In this document: positions 25,898 through 37,054 of the stretch, piece by piece
Layout of the letters: every line of letters starts with the position of its first letter
How positions within the stretch are numbered: position 1 is the first letter of the stretch
Assembly: GCA_027886175.1 (NCBI GenBank)
Contig: JAJNNQ010000029.1
Location: 558,001-622,000 of the forward strand
Reading direction: 5' to 3'
Source: Phylloscopus collybita
Lineage: Eukaryota; Chordata; Aves; Passeriformes; Phylloscopidae
Length of the DNA: 64,000 nucleotides
The notes under the pieces: generated by a model
The model's database searches: none
What the model was told of the DNA's origin: nothing
Seen by the model: the letters and a program-made list of their open reading frames with translations, nothing else
Program-made: the position numbers and the translations under genes

Positions 25898-27209
25898 TCT
25901 CGAGCGTGTCCAAGCCACCCATCTTTTCCCTTGGACTTCCAGCCGATAACATCGCTCCGAGGAGGGGCCGGCTGGCCGCTCTCCCCATCCTGGGGGAAGT
26001 CAGCTCAGCTGACATCAGCTGGTTTTAAAGCCTACCCGGGTTGGGCCAGGCCTGCCCCGACTGCCACCGAGGGGTGCGTAGGGCCCCCTTCCCCTCCCCT
26101 CCGGTGACTCCCTGGGCAGAGAGGAAGGGCGGGAGAGAAAGCCCGGCAGCCCTGAGATTCCCTCGGCTCTGAAAAGCTGCGGGCCCAGCGGGGAGCACAT
26201 GGCCACCGCGGGCCAGGCCCAGGGCTGGGAAGAGATGTTCCCCTCCCAGACAACAGCTCCGAGCTGGGCCCGGCCCGCGCGGATGTCACCGAGGGGTGGG
26301 CAAGAAAGTATTTTTTATAGTATTTATCACCCCTTAGATCACCTGCACGGCCGCTTAGAGCTCTGATGGATTTTTTTATTTTTTCTCTAGTGCAAGTTTT
26401 CCCCATAAGGCAGCCTTGAAATTTGACACCATGAGCTAGAGAGAGGGGACCTAGGCCAGATTTAAGTCTTTCCTGATACAGACGGGACTTTTTAAAAGCA
26501 CTAATCATCCTTTTGAGTAAGAGGAGATTGGGTGAACATAAAGAAGACAGATCATGAAGTCAAGAGAGAGAGAGTAAAAAGACTTTTGGGAGGAGGGTTT
26601 GAGGAGATTGCTATTTTGAGCTAAATTAATCTCATTGAGATGTGGAAATTGACTTTATATGTAGATTATCCTTTAAACTATGGGAAAGATATGCATTTGG
26701 GGAGATGTTCAAATTTGTGTGTGTGGATTTTGAGCAAAGGTGTTTGTGATGTACTAGTGGTATTGATCTTATGAGATGCTTGAACAGAGAAGAAAGATGA
26801 GAAGCCCTCTGCTCCAGTGAAGAAGTGAGAAGATATCTCTGTTCACTGAGAAGAGGAATCTTTTGCCTTTAGAGTTAATAATCTTTAGAAGGTGACACCC
26901 CAGTGTGCTTGAGTCCATGGCCCATAAGTGGCTTGGGAAACTGCTAATGGGAGAGATCACAGAGGTTTCCCTGGGCAGCTGTTTTTGTGACTGTTAAAAC
27001 CCACAAGAGAACTGTTCTAGGTTGTCAGTGGGATCCATGACTCTAAAAGAGACTCTTCTCCTAAAGAATTCATGAAAGACTGTTTCATGTGACTGAAAAT
27101 CACAGGTTGTCTCTTTATGTTTTTTGTGAAAAAGTGAACAGTTTGTGGGGGAAGGATGAGTGTTTTAAAGGTTTCATTTTTTTTTTCTCTTCATTCTTTA
27201 GTGTATGTA

Positions 27210-27215
27210 AATAAA
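27210..27215 (+). promoter_or_regulatory. Candidate LTR polyadenylation signal
   Basis: AATAAA is followed by a GT/T-rich stretch (GTATCTTTGTAACTTTG), as expected for a cleavage and polyadenylation site. It lies 130 bp before the 3' end of the same LTR. Confidence 0.6.
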
Positions 27216-27621
27216 GTATCTTTGTAACTTTGTAAAGTTAGGCCTGTTTTACCTTTTTTCTTAATCCTATTTCAGAGCAGAAAACATTTGGACTATTACA
27301 CTAAATTTAGCCAACAGAAACAGAGGTGAATGTGAAACCACTACAGTTGGTAACAGAAATATCAGCTGTTTTTTCACAGGTTAAATGAGTACCAAAATCA
27401 TGAAATGTCATTTGCAAATGCTTGGTGAGTAACCTCTGATCTCTGTGTTCAAATAATCCATTCTATCAACCCTAACAGGTGTAAGAAGCAAAAAGACAAA
27501 GCCTGTATTTGTCACAGGGACAAAAGGAATGCTATCTCTGAAATTACTTCCAGAACTTCAGAGTCAACATTTATTTAGCTGACTTTGACTTAGATTTCAG
27601 TATAAAACATGACAGTACATA

Positions 27622-27872
27622 ACACAATCACAGAATCAACTAGGCTGGAAAAGACCTTTGAGATCATCAAGTCCAATGTATGACCCAACACTACTTTGTC
27701 AGCTAGGCCACACCACTAAGTGCCACATCCAGTCTTTCCTTAAATGCCTCCAGGGACAGTGACTCCACCATCTCCCTGAACAGCCCATCACCTTTTCTGT
27801 GAAGAAATTCTTCCTAACATCCAACTTAAACCTCTCCTGGCACAGCTTAAGAATGTATCCTCTACAAACAGC
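27622..27872 (-). mobile_element. CR1 LINE 3'-end fragment
   Basis: The plus-strand reading opens with AATCACAGAATCAACTAGGC and continues with TGGAAAAGACCTTTGAGATC and ATCAAGTCCAATG. It then has the canonical blocks CCTCCAGGGACAGTGACTCC, ACCATCTCCCTGAACAGCCC and AAGAAATTCTTCCTAACATC. This is the reverse complement of a CR1 3' end, truncated to about 250 bp. The subtype differs from the copies at 5.3 and 58.8 kb (ends in TGGAAAAGACC rather than TGGAAGGGACC on the plus reading), so it derives from a different CR1 lineage. Confidence 0.95.
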
Positions 27873-30372
27873 AGAGAGCTTGACCTAGTACAGTCTTACT
27901 CAAGTAAAAGTAACTAGATCACCTGCCAAAGTCAGAAAGGAAGAAGGCAGACAGGTAGGCAACAGCATCCATCCACCCTAAAATCACACTGATATCTGCA
28001 ATGAAAGGAAAGGCAACACCTCTCTCTATTTTATTAGAAAGAAGCCTCTTTTAGTCTATTCTATTAGTTACTTATACCAACAGTGACTTCTGAAGACTGC
28101 AATATCAACTTAGAAGAGAGGGTGTAAAAAGATTATTTTATTTAGGTCCTCAAAGTCCAGCATGAACCCGAGTGATAAATTTCAGAATAATTTTATTAGT
28201 ACCTTCTGCCCTTTTTTAGTGAAAACTTTCAAAGAGAAATAAAAATAAAAAGTACTTGGTAATACACCAATATTTCATAGAAGAAAGAGAAATTAAAGAT
28301 AAGCCTCTTACAAAGATATAGCTTTCAGGGATGCATTATAAAAGAGTTTTTCTAAACGTCAACTGTAAGATTTTGTTTAAACAAGCTTCCTTCTTATTTC
28401 CTCACAATCTGTTTGAAATTCTATAAAAGCTAAAATTCTTTTGATAAGTGATATTCATGGAACAGATTAAAGCTTTCCTAAGACGATGAAAATTCCAAAG
28501 ACATGTTTTTGTTAAAAATAGAATTCTTTTTAAAGGGGTTCTCTCCAAGGGCCAAACAAGTCTTTTGAAATTTTTTTCAGTAGTGAGATGAGAGACAGCT
28601 GATAATATATGAGCATGAATACTGCCAATGCATTCAGAACTGCTTTAAAAAAGGTTGTGGATTATGGTTATGCCTTTTTCTAGTTAACTCATGACCTGCA
28701 ATTTCCTTGCTATTTTTCCCCTGGACAAAGATTCCTAACCAAGCAGAAGTAACCATCATTAGGGTAAACATGATGAAAGTAGAAAACACAGTAAGCAGCT
28801 TTTGATTAATTTATTCTATAATTGCAGTGACTTTCTTTTGACTGAAAAAACCCTCAGTCAAGGACACCACTAAATTTTAAGGTATTAGTTTGAGAAGTCC
28901 CTTTGGAAGTGGTACTAACCATGTTACAGCCTTCACTTAGAGACTCCATTTCACCTGTAGATATTCACACTGTGTAAAAGAAAAGTGGAAATTAAATAAC
29001 AGCAGTCATTTACAGCATACCCAATTTTTGCTCACCTAATTCCAAACACTGGAGAATTAGAAAAGAGCAATACATTAGCAAGGCTGACTGTGGTGCTACT
29101 ACAGGGCCCAGTAAGGTTGCCTCTCCATTTTTGGATCCTCTCTTGTAATTTGCTTGCACCCTAACCTAGGCATCTTTGCTCTCTGAATCATTATTTGCTG
29201 ATAGGAAAATCCACTACAAGTAACAAGAAACAGGTTTTCCATACCTGTTTCCATACCAAACAGGTATGGAAAACCTGTTTCTGGAAGCTCCCTAAGAGAC
29301 TGTCCAGCCCATCTAGCCCCTTCCCACAGCTCACTGCTGCCAGAATGTCTTCTGAGTGGTTTCTGTAAAACAGAGTCTGTGCAGTCCAAAGTGGTCTGCA
29401 ACTCTTCCTCATCAAGCACTTTCCTTTGCTTATTTGTCACATCCAATTTTCAGCAATTCCTGAAACCCTTTGCCTTGTTAAGAGGTTATTTTAATAAAGG
29501 TTATTATTTGGTGGTGCTTTTTCTTAGTGTTTTCTGCTGCCAGTCCACTTCTGGAAATGTGTAAGTCAGTGAAAATACTGATAAAACCTACAGAAAGTGA
29601 ATACCCATAGATGAATGCCCTATTCTGCAAGCCAAAGTATATTGGTCCTCTTTCTTCCAGGGTGAAGGTATGTGGCAATAGAAAGAAAAGAGCTTCTGAC
29701 TACCAGGGAAACAAAAAACTAGCAGAAGAAATCTGCCAGGTTAGGAGCCACCAATAACAAGTTCATCCTTAGACAAGGGAAATATGTCAGCCATAAAACT
29801 GGAGTAGCAATGCTGTGAATGAGTGTTTTATGTCACTCAAAGAATCACCAGCAAAGGTGTTGGCAAAAGCAGTTTTAATATAGTAGTGACCGCATGACAG
29901 AGTTCATTGCCAAGGACCACTCTACTGCTAAATAGACAGTTAAAGTGTGCAGAGAAAAATCTAAAATCAATAAATCCAAACCCCAAATAAACTTCAAATT
30001 ATCTGTGCAAATGGAAAAAGGATGAGATGGGAAAGGGTAAACATAAAAAGGAATGATGAGGAAGATCTTCCCATTGAATCACAAGTTTCAGAGTTTGGCA
30101 TGCCCTTGCCAGACTTAACCAAGGGTATAGGCCTAAAGGTTTTAACTTCAATCTAGCAGCACTGAATTGATAGTCTAATTTAAATAATATAACAAAATAT
30201 TCTATTGAATTTACTGTAAGCACAACAGTAACTCACTTAGAGGCCTAACTTACCAATCTAAACTATTTAATCTAAGAGAGCTATTGCTCTGTTTTTCTAA
30301 AGTTCGTTCAGCCTTCTGATGTTTGCATTTTTGTAATGGAATTTCTCACACACTTTTCATGTAAATAATGAT
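27873..30372. other. 2.5 kb single-copy DNA with a strong hairpin
   Basis: AT-rich sequence with no supported gene. The notable item is a perfect 25-bp-arm inverted repeat at 29226-29282 (listed). The minus-strand frame at 29099-29446 (115 codons) spans the hairpin and has no recognised domain. It overlaps another minus-strand frame in a different phase. Confidence 0.5.
29226..29282. repeat. Perfect 25-bp inverted repeat, 7-base loop
   Basis: The left arm at 29226-29250 begins AGAAACAGGTTTTCC and continues ATACCTGTTT. It is the exact reverse complement of the right arm at 29258-29282; the spacer is CCATACC. Each arm itself begins and ends with a 7-base inverted pair (AAACAGG/CCTGTTT), so the palindrome is nested. 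Both DNA strands could extrude a cruciform, and an RNA from either strand would fold into a 25-bp perfect stem. No transposon ends or target duplication were recognised around it. Confidence 0.97.
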
Positions 30373-30573
30373 TGTTTTGCATTCCTTTCTGGAGGAGGAA
30401 AGAATTGATGCACTGTTGGGCTGACCAATGTGGTTTGAGAGGATAATTTTCTTCCTCCAACCCATGGTCACTGTTGGAATTCTATAAATGTCGAGGTCTG
30501 TAAATAAACTGCCCCTTTTTTGCCTTGAACATCTCAGTGCATGAGTGTCGTTCTTTTGTGTCGTATTGTGACA
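30373..30573 (+). mobile_element. LTR-like segment with TATA and poly(A) signals
   Basis: TATAAA at 30483-30488 and AATAAA at 30503-30508 lie 20 bp apart, followed by TTTTTTGCCTTGAACATCTC and a terminus ending GTGTCGTATTGTGACA. This compact TATA, poly(A) signal and U5 arrangement is typical of short-R retroviral LTRs, and the wording resembles bird LTRs I recall. TGTTTTGCATTCC at 30373 is a plausible 5' end. No target duplication was found, so both limits are tentative. It could be the 5' LTR of a decayed element whose remains lie downstream, or a fragment. Confidence 0.55.
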
Positions 30574-30689
30574 GAGACTGATATTCATAGTACATTTAGT
30601 TGCTCTAGCACATTCAACCTTACACATCCAGAGGCCTAAAGAGTATGTACAAGGTATAGACATGTAAAAATTCTTCTTGAGTTCAGTGA

Positions 30690-31525
30690 AGTGCTCACAT
30701 CAGATTCCTCTGCACCTTCTCAGTGGGTAAAGGGTTGTGACTTAAGGAGTAGGGATATCAGCCCAGGCTCCATTTGAGCTGGCAGAGTTTGGTGTCGGTC
30801 CTTTCAGTAAGACAAACCTGAGAGTTCACTGGCTATGATGTGTATGTTTTAGTCTGGGGAAATCTTTGTGGCCTTTTACATAGTTCCACATCTGGTGAAG
30901 CCAGCTGGACTGGTGAGGCAGAGAGTAGAATTGCTCCTGATAGGGAGCAATTGTCTGAGGTAGAAAACCTTTGTGCTGAAAAGTACAAACTTGCTCTTCT
31001 TCTTCATGTGTTAGAGCTTGCTGAGTTGCAGAGTGGGTGCACTGGAATACATGTTGGAGGGGGCAGAAGGGTGTGCTGTGAGTCCCCAGGAAGAACTGCA
31101 AGAAAAAATAGAAGAGGTGCTCAAGCACTGAGGAGCCATGGGGTGCAGCCTTCTTGCAGTGACAAGACTGGGTGCAGGATCCATGGGAAGGTAACATTTC
31201 TTCTGTTGCTATTCCATGGCTGGGACACCACAGTCCAGAGCTGCCTTGAAACCTCTGACCAGCTGCAGGTGCTCAAAACAGGGCTGAGTTCATGCAAGTA
31301 AGGGTAGAGACATGAGGGACTGTTGGTAGTAGTGGGATCCAGGCCACACCTCCTGTAAGCACCATGGAGAGAGCATCACATATGATGGGAGGGGATGAAT
31401 CTCCCTCAGCATAAAGCAAAGCCATCGTGTATCTACCCTGTTTTATGCCAAGGTACCTGCATTCCCACAGACTTCTAATAAAACCAACACAATGATGTAT
31501 GGTAGTGAGTACGAGGGTCATTACT
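30690..31525 (+). other. Unclassified GC-richer stretch after the LTR-like segment
   Basis: The segment is GC-richer than its flanks. The plus strand has a 153-codon open frame at 30840-31301. Its central part is glutamate- and leucine-rich with spacing that could form a short coiled coil (around ESRIAPDREQLSEVENL). The opposite strand also has a 123-codon frame, which lowers the weight of either. I recognise no retroviral domain, zinc knuckle or protease motif. Its position directly after an LTR-like segment suggests a decayed retroviral leader or gag region, but that is inference. A decayed host exon or unique sequence remains possible. Confidence 0.3.
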
Positions 31526-34500
31526 CTCTGCTTTCACCAAGCAGTAAAACACTCAAAGTACAATCTTCAGATTTGCAGAAAACAGCATTATTTAACATCT
31601 GTGCCAGAGACTTTCTACATAAAAGCAACAACAGAAAAAAGGCCTTACACTTACCTAAAAGAGCTTTCTAAATGACAAGTATTATTTGGACTGTGTATTA
31701 TTATTTCTATTCATAATTAATGAAAACATAACAATTTTTTTTTTGCTAATGGAAAAGAACCACTGCAAAGAGCACTTTGATTGCACTGTATTTATTACCC
31801 ATTTTAGGAACTAAATATGCACTTAACCTGTGATTAAGGGTACATGATAAGAGCTTTGTAAATATTGGAGTTGAAAATACCCTTCCAACTCCACTCGGTA
31901 CCAGTAGGCAAAATATTTGCTCTAAGGACTGTCTCTTTGCAGTGCTAAAATTGTTTTTCTGGAAGAAAAAAGGAAGGAAAAGAGAAATCTTAAATGTAGC
32001 ACTGCCTTGTTTCCTTACAACTTTCACACTTACTTGCCAAATGCTGTATGCTCAACCAACACTGTATATGAAAAATAATAAAAAATACCATTTGTGATGG
32101 TCTGGAATTTCCCTCTCTGCTTTGGAGCATGAGGAATGGATACCAACAGGAAAAAAAAATCTGATGGGCAAAATCTGTTCACAAAAAAATTTTAAACATT
32201 TTTGCTTGGAAGATGTTCCTTTGCATAGCAACATACAGCAAAATGGGCAAGGATGCTTAGTCTGTGCTTTACAGAGGGCAGTCACTCTTGACTTTTCCCA
32301 ATTTCTGATCACCTCGGTTTCCCTCTTTGATAACATACTCAGTCCTAATTTTCAGGCTTTATGCAGAATAGATGGATGTTGCCGTTATATGGAAAGCAGA
32401 GAGAATTTATGCAAATATGAAGAGTGCCATGCCTGACCACACAGGTACATAACTGCTATCTTTGACACTGCCACTGGAACATTATTATTCCACAAAATGT
32501 GTTATGTGTTTCTACCTTGTTACATGCCTAAGCAAGAGCTAAGAGTGCTCCTTATTTCAGTTTCAAAAAGAGGAAAGAAGACTAAGTGACATAAATCTTA
32601 GATTTCTTGCAATTTCTTTGCAGAATTCACAAAATCTTTCAAATCCAAAAGCAATGTATTTTTTTTAGGGGTAATGAATATCAAAGCCTTAGGCTCAAAT
32701 ATTTAATCAGTCTCTTCCAAACAATCTTATAGAGATGATTCAACTTCCAGGCATATGGAATTATTTACAATTATACATGTAACTCTTTAAAAAATAGACT
32801 TTTTAAAAATAATTTTTCACTTCTGTTTTTAAGATTTTGGGCTCATATTTCACTGGATTGATGTATTAAATAAGCTTGCAATGCTATGTAGATGAGCAGC
32901 ATGTGGCACATGCTTATAGAAGCAATTTACTTCCTAGTAATAATGAAGGAGAGAGGAAATCTTCATGGCAATGCCATATCCTGATATTATGTGAGCAGGT
33001 AACAAGGTTTGAGGTTCCCTGAAAGTGGGACTTGGATGAAATTAGCATTTTTCTTTAAATTACCTACTGTAACAGCTGTCCCAATGTTAATAATGACTTT
33101 GGCACTGCTGTTAGGGGATGCCCTTTCTAGTCAATCTGTATTTCCTCTGAGCAGAGTTAGCAGCTGTTATTATAAATTACTGATTCTGCGTTAGAATGTC
33201 TTACACTTTTTTTCTGGTGGAGCTCAGAAGGGAGGGGAGAACAGCCATGTTGCTGCAGTTGCAAGCGTTTTAAGATTTAAGACCTTTGTGAGTCTAATAG
33301 TATAAGACTTGCTACAGGCCACAGTCTGCAGATAGCTTGGAGCTGCCATTTCACACATTTTCTTTGGAAGTGTGCATCATTTCTTAACTGAAAGAATTTG
33401 TGACTCAATCAACATTGACGGCTAAGCTCAGAATTGGTGGCTTTAGAGGGTAGGATATCCTTTAGTCCTTAGGTGCTGTACCTGACCATGATCATGACAG
33501 TAATTTCTTCCACTCCCAGAGTGCAGTCTGTCTCTGAAAACTGCTCCTGGTCCTGTGTGCCATGGAGGATGGGATGCTGAGACAGACAACCCAGAGAATA
33601 TGAGGCAAGACAGAAGATATTACAGGAGGGATATGGGCAAACTGAGGCAGAAATTTCTCAGTGTTTCTGGCCATGGCATCAATTATAGCTAAACTTATTT
33701 CTTTGTATACTTAAACTTTTAATTTTAGTCCAGTGTAAATATCACAGGGCAAATTTAGTTGTTTATTAAAAAAGCTACAACAACCCCCTTAAATTTCAGA
33801 TACCCCTGCTAGGTGTGAGTCTCTCTCCTGCTCTTCAGCCTCTACATTTATTGAAAAACAATGCCAGGCACATAGCCTCCCTCATCTGACCTCCTTCCCA
33901 TGTTCCATCCACGTAGAAATATTATGAAAATTAGAAAAAAACCCCAACAACCAACCTTCTCCCACTTCCATTTTATAATTCAAATTATAAAAAACAACCA
34001 AACACAAAATAATTTGAAAAAATCAGCCTTGAAATATCTCAACTAAATCCAGCTGGCTTCAGCTCATATGCCTCAAACTCCACATTTCCTCAGCAATCTG
34101 GCTGCCATATCATGTTCTTGCTTCTCTTGCCACAACAGGAAGGTGTTCTCCACTAAACAAAAAGACAGAATAAATAGGTGATATTTCAATAAAATTATAT
34201 GCTTAGCATAAACCAAAAATTTCTACTAATCACTGTCTGCCACAGCTGTCAGAATTGACCACAGAGGCCAGCTGTGGTCTATCCTCAGTTCCAGTTCTTC
34301 CCACAAGATGCTCACCATCCTACAGTATGATGATGCTAAATTCAAAATTTTTGAGTATCCTTGACAGATCACATCACGCTAACAGTCATTCTGGCTTCAA
34401 TTTAATCTGAGTATTAGTCTCATAGTTTTCTTTAAAAGTTCCCAGTGGATATGATGTGCTGTGCACAAAAGTGCTGATAGTTCTACAAGAGCACTAAAAA

Positions 34501-35754
34501 GTAGATGTGTAGATGGACCTGATACAAAGCTTTACAGCAAATCAGAAACTAGATATCAGGATGCAGATGTCTTCACTCACCATTTTCATTATAGTCTGCA
34601 GGTGCAGTCATATCTCTGGATTGAACAATACAGTCAACACAGATAAAGCTATCTCTAAATGAAAAAAAAAAAAAAAGGAAAAAGAGGAATAATTTAGCCC
34701 CTCATATTATAAAATAAATAGAACCTAAACAGATCATTCTTCAAGTATCATATTCTGAGTTCTAATATATTGATTGTTAAGGAAAAAACAAAAAACTGTT
34801 TCATCCATAAAACTTTAGGGAATGTAAAATTTGCATTTCAGCCCATTAAAAATTCCCTGCATAATATTCATTTAAGGAGAAAATTGAAAATGATAATCAT
34901 TAAATATTTTCTGAGGAGAACAGAAACCTAGATGACATAACAGATGTAACTGAACTTCATAGTAATTAACTGAGTATTTTAATTGAAATTAATTAGCATC
35001 CTATTGGGTATATAAGGTTAGCTAGAGCATACTGTATTAACAGATTCTGATATTAATGAACCAAGAGGAATATTAATGCACTGCTCTGTCTGTCATTAGT
35101 GGTCTGTCCCAGCAGACATGAGTTTTGCTAGATTATCCTAGATTCACAAAATTTGGAGTGTGAGATGGCTTTCTTTTGTCCTTTTTGCAAAAACTAAAAG
35201 AAAAAAAAAAAAAAAAAAAAGCTAAAATACTTGTTCATACTTGTTCCAGCCTGTAATTTAATTTTTTGAGTTCTTCCACTAAACACTTTATGGCAAGATT
35301 TCTTTTGGGGATAAGCAGTCCATCCACTATGGTCAGAATAATAAGCAACATTAAACAGCAGGACGGCAGTAGTGAATGACAGAACCTTTAGTTCTGACTT
35401 GATTTTCATCCATTCCCTTCCCTTGATCTTCAACACCTTTCTAATTTCACCTTGTTACTCTTAGACTCTGTCATAAAAAAGAAGATATCAGTCATATAAA
35501 AGCCATCATGTGAGGCTATCAATCTGCCATTCTCAGCAGTGCAAAACTGGCCTTTCCACCTGATCCTAAAACTTACTTTGCATATGTTATTCAGGAGAGT
35601 CAAAGAGACTCTGTCACATTGTGACAATTCCAGGCTATTTGCAGCACTGTAGGTATCCCACTCAGTTGAGTGAAATGGTATTGAGGTGCCCTTACCATCA
35701 GAAGCACAAAAGGTATTTAGTGGCGTAAGGGTGCTTAGTCACAGACACCTGTGA
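31526..35754. other. 4.2 kb single-copy DNA, no gene seen
   Basis: AT-rich sequence without supported genes or interspersed repeats. Homopolymers include A14 near 34661-34675 and a 20-base A run near 35201-35220. The frames at 31746-32027, 32052-32336 and 32122-32436 (93-104 codons) show no recognisable domain, and the last two overlap on opposite strands. Confidence 0.5.
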
Positions 35755-36030
35755 TGAAGGGAACCCAGATAATATGGGCTTGTTAGAGTTTAGCAAAGCT
35801 TTTGATACTGTCTCACATAATATCTTTCTGTAAAAAATGTCCAGCACACATGTAGACAAGTCCATAACATGTTGGATCAACAGCTGGCTGGGGGGTTGGG
35901 CTCAAAGGTTACAATAAACGGGCTTGCATCAAACTAGAAGCCTGTCACCACTGAGGCTCCTCAGATCTCTGTTTTAGGTTTAGTGGTTTTTAATGTTTTT
36001 TATTAATCACAAGACGCAGAAATTGAATAT
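35755..36030 (+). pseudogene. CR1 ORF2 reverse-transcriptase remnant
   Basis: Starting at 35786, translation gives EFSKAFDTVSHNIFL and then a stop. In a nearby reading it gives ITCWINSWLGGWAQRLQ, again broken. These correspond to the CR1 reverse-transcriptase stretch with the KAFDTVSHN block followed by the W-x2-WL-x2-RAQR block. The ordering and spacing are right for CR1 ORF2, so this is a dead internal CR1 fragment. It stops where the ERVL-type LTR begins at 36034. Confidence 0.85.
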
Positions 36031-36033
36031 ACC

Positions 36034-37016
36034 TGTCATGGTTTGACACCGGCCAAATGCCAGGCACCCATGAAGCTGCTCACACACCCTCCCCCGCCAC
36101 AGCTGGGCAGAGGAGAGAAAAAAAATTAATGAAGGTTCCATGAGTTAAGGACCAGGAGATAGCACTCCAAGGGCAAAATAGGCTCAACTTAGAGATACAA
36201 AGTGAATTTATTACTAACAAAGTCAGAGGAGGATAATGAGAAATAAAATAAGCCCTTAAAACAGCTTATCTTCCCCCAGCCCCTCCCTCCTTCCCACTGA
36301 CAGCATAGAGAGACAGGGCATTGGGGGTTTGGTCAGTTCATCACTGAGATTTTTTTTCTGCTGCTCTGGGAGAGGAGTCCTTCCCCTGTGAGACTGTGGG
36401 GTCCCTTCCTCTATGAATTTCTCCAGCGTGGGTCCATTCTCATGAGCAGCAGTCTCCCAAAACTGCTGTGGCGTAAGTCACTCTTCCATGGGGTGCAGTC
36501 CTCCAAGGACAGGCTGCTCCAGCCTGGGAGCAGGGTCCCTCTCTCCACTGGCTCTCTCACTGGATCACAGCCTCTTCCAGGCATGCACCTATGCCAGCAT
36601 CAGCACCTCCCCCACAGGCTGAGGGTTTATCCCCAAGGGCTGCAGGGGCACGGCTTCTTCACCATGGTCTCACCACGGCAGGCAGAGGAATCTCGGCTCC
36701 AGAGCCTGGGGCACCTCCTCCCCTCTTTCTCCACTAACCTTGGTGCCTCCACGTTGTTTTCCCTCACATGTCCTCACTTCCTTTTCTTCTCTGGTTAGAA
36801 GAAAATGTGCCCCCTTTGGTTCGATTTTCTTCTTAAACACGTCTTCACAGAGGAATTCCCAACTTCTCTAATTGGCCAGCCACATGTCCATCTTCAGAGC
36901 CATCAGGGATTGGCTCTGCTAGACATGGTGGAAACCTTCTAGAAGCTTCTAACAGAAGTCTCTTCTGTGGCCACCCTGCTACCAAGAACCAGGCCAGGAA
37001 AAACCAACAAAATACA
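36034..37016 (-). mobile_element. ERVL-type LTR, 983 bp, minus strand
   Basis: On the minus strand it begins TGTATTTTGTTGG, has AGAAGCTTCTAGAAGG near the start, repeated GGA-GCAG blocks in the middle, AATAAA (plus TTTATT at 36207-36212), and ends GGTGTCAAACCATGACA. This is the same LTR family plan as the copy at 43.7 kb, where AGTAATAAATTCA and GTTTGG-type blocks also occur. The flanking 5-mers (ATACC and TTAAG) do not match, so a target duplication is not visible and one edge may be rearranged. It sits between two CR1 segments. The 136-codon plus-strand frame inside it is antisense LTR sequence, not a gene. Confidence 0.88.
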
Positions 37017-37054
37017 TTAAGTAAATTAATGGATGATACTTAATTAGGAGGACT

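Larger units (their letters stand above)
25730..27345 (+). mobile_element. ERVL-type solo LTR, 1,616 bp, perfect TSD
   Basis: The element starts TGTCATGGGTTAACAC and ends GAAACCACTACA. It is flanked by an exact 5-bp duplication, GTTGG (25725-25729 and 27346-27350), the size typical of ERVL (class III) integration. TATAAG at 25892-25897 is a candidate TATA box and AATAAA at 27210-27215 a candidate polyadenylation signal, which sets the plus orientation. They are about 1.3 kb apart, implying an unusually long R region if both are used. The segment about 25900-26300 is GC- and CpG-rich against an AT-rich background. Open frames here (up to 158 codons, minus strand) overlap on both strands and match no retroviral protein I recognise. 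No internal retroviral sequence is attached. Confidence 0.92.

Noticed and set aside
26032..26508. 158-codon minus-strand open frame, the longest in the window
   Set aside because: It lies inside the CpG-rich part of the ERVL-type LTR, antisense to it, and overlaps frames on both strands. GC-rich DNA lacks stops by composition, and no domain was recognised.
36388..36798. 136-codon plus-strand frame
   Set aside because: It is antisense sequence of the ERVL-type LTR at 36034-37016.
36029..37021. Target-site duplication for the LTR at 36034-37016
   Set aside because: The flanks ATACC and TTAAG do not match. Moving the right end to 37009 also gives no match, so I do not claim one.
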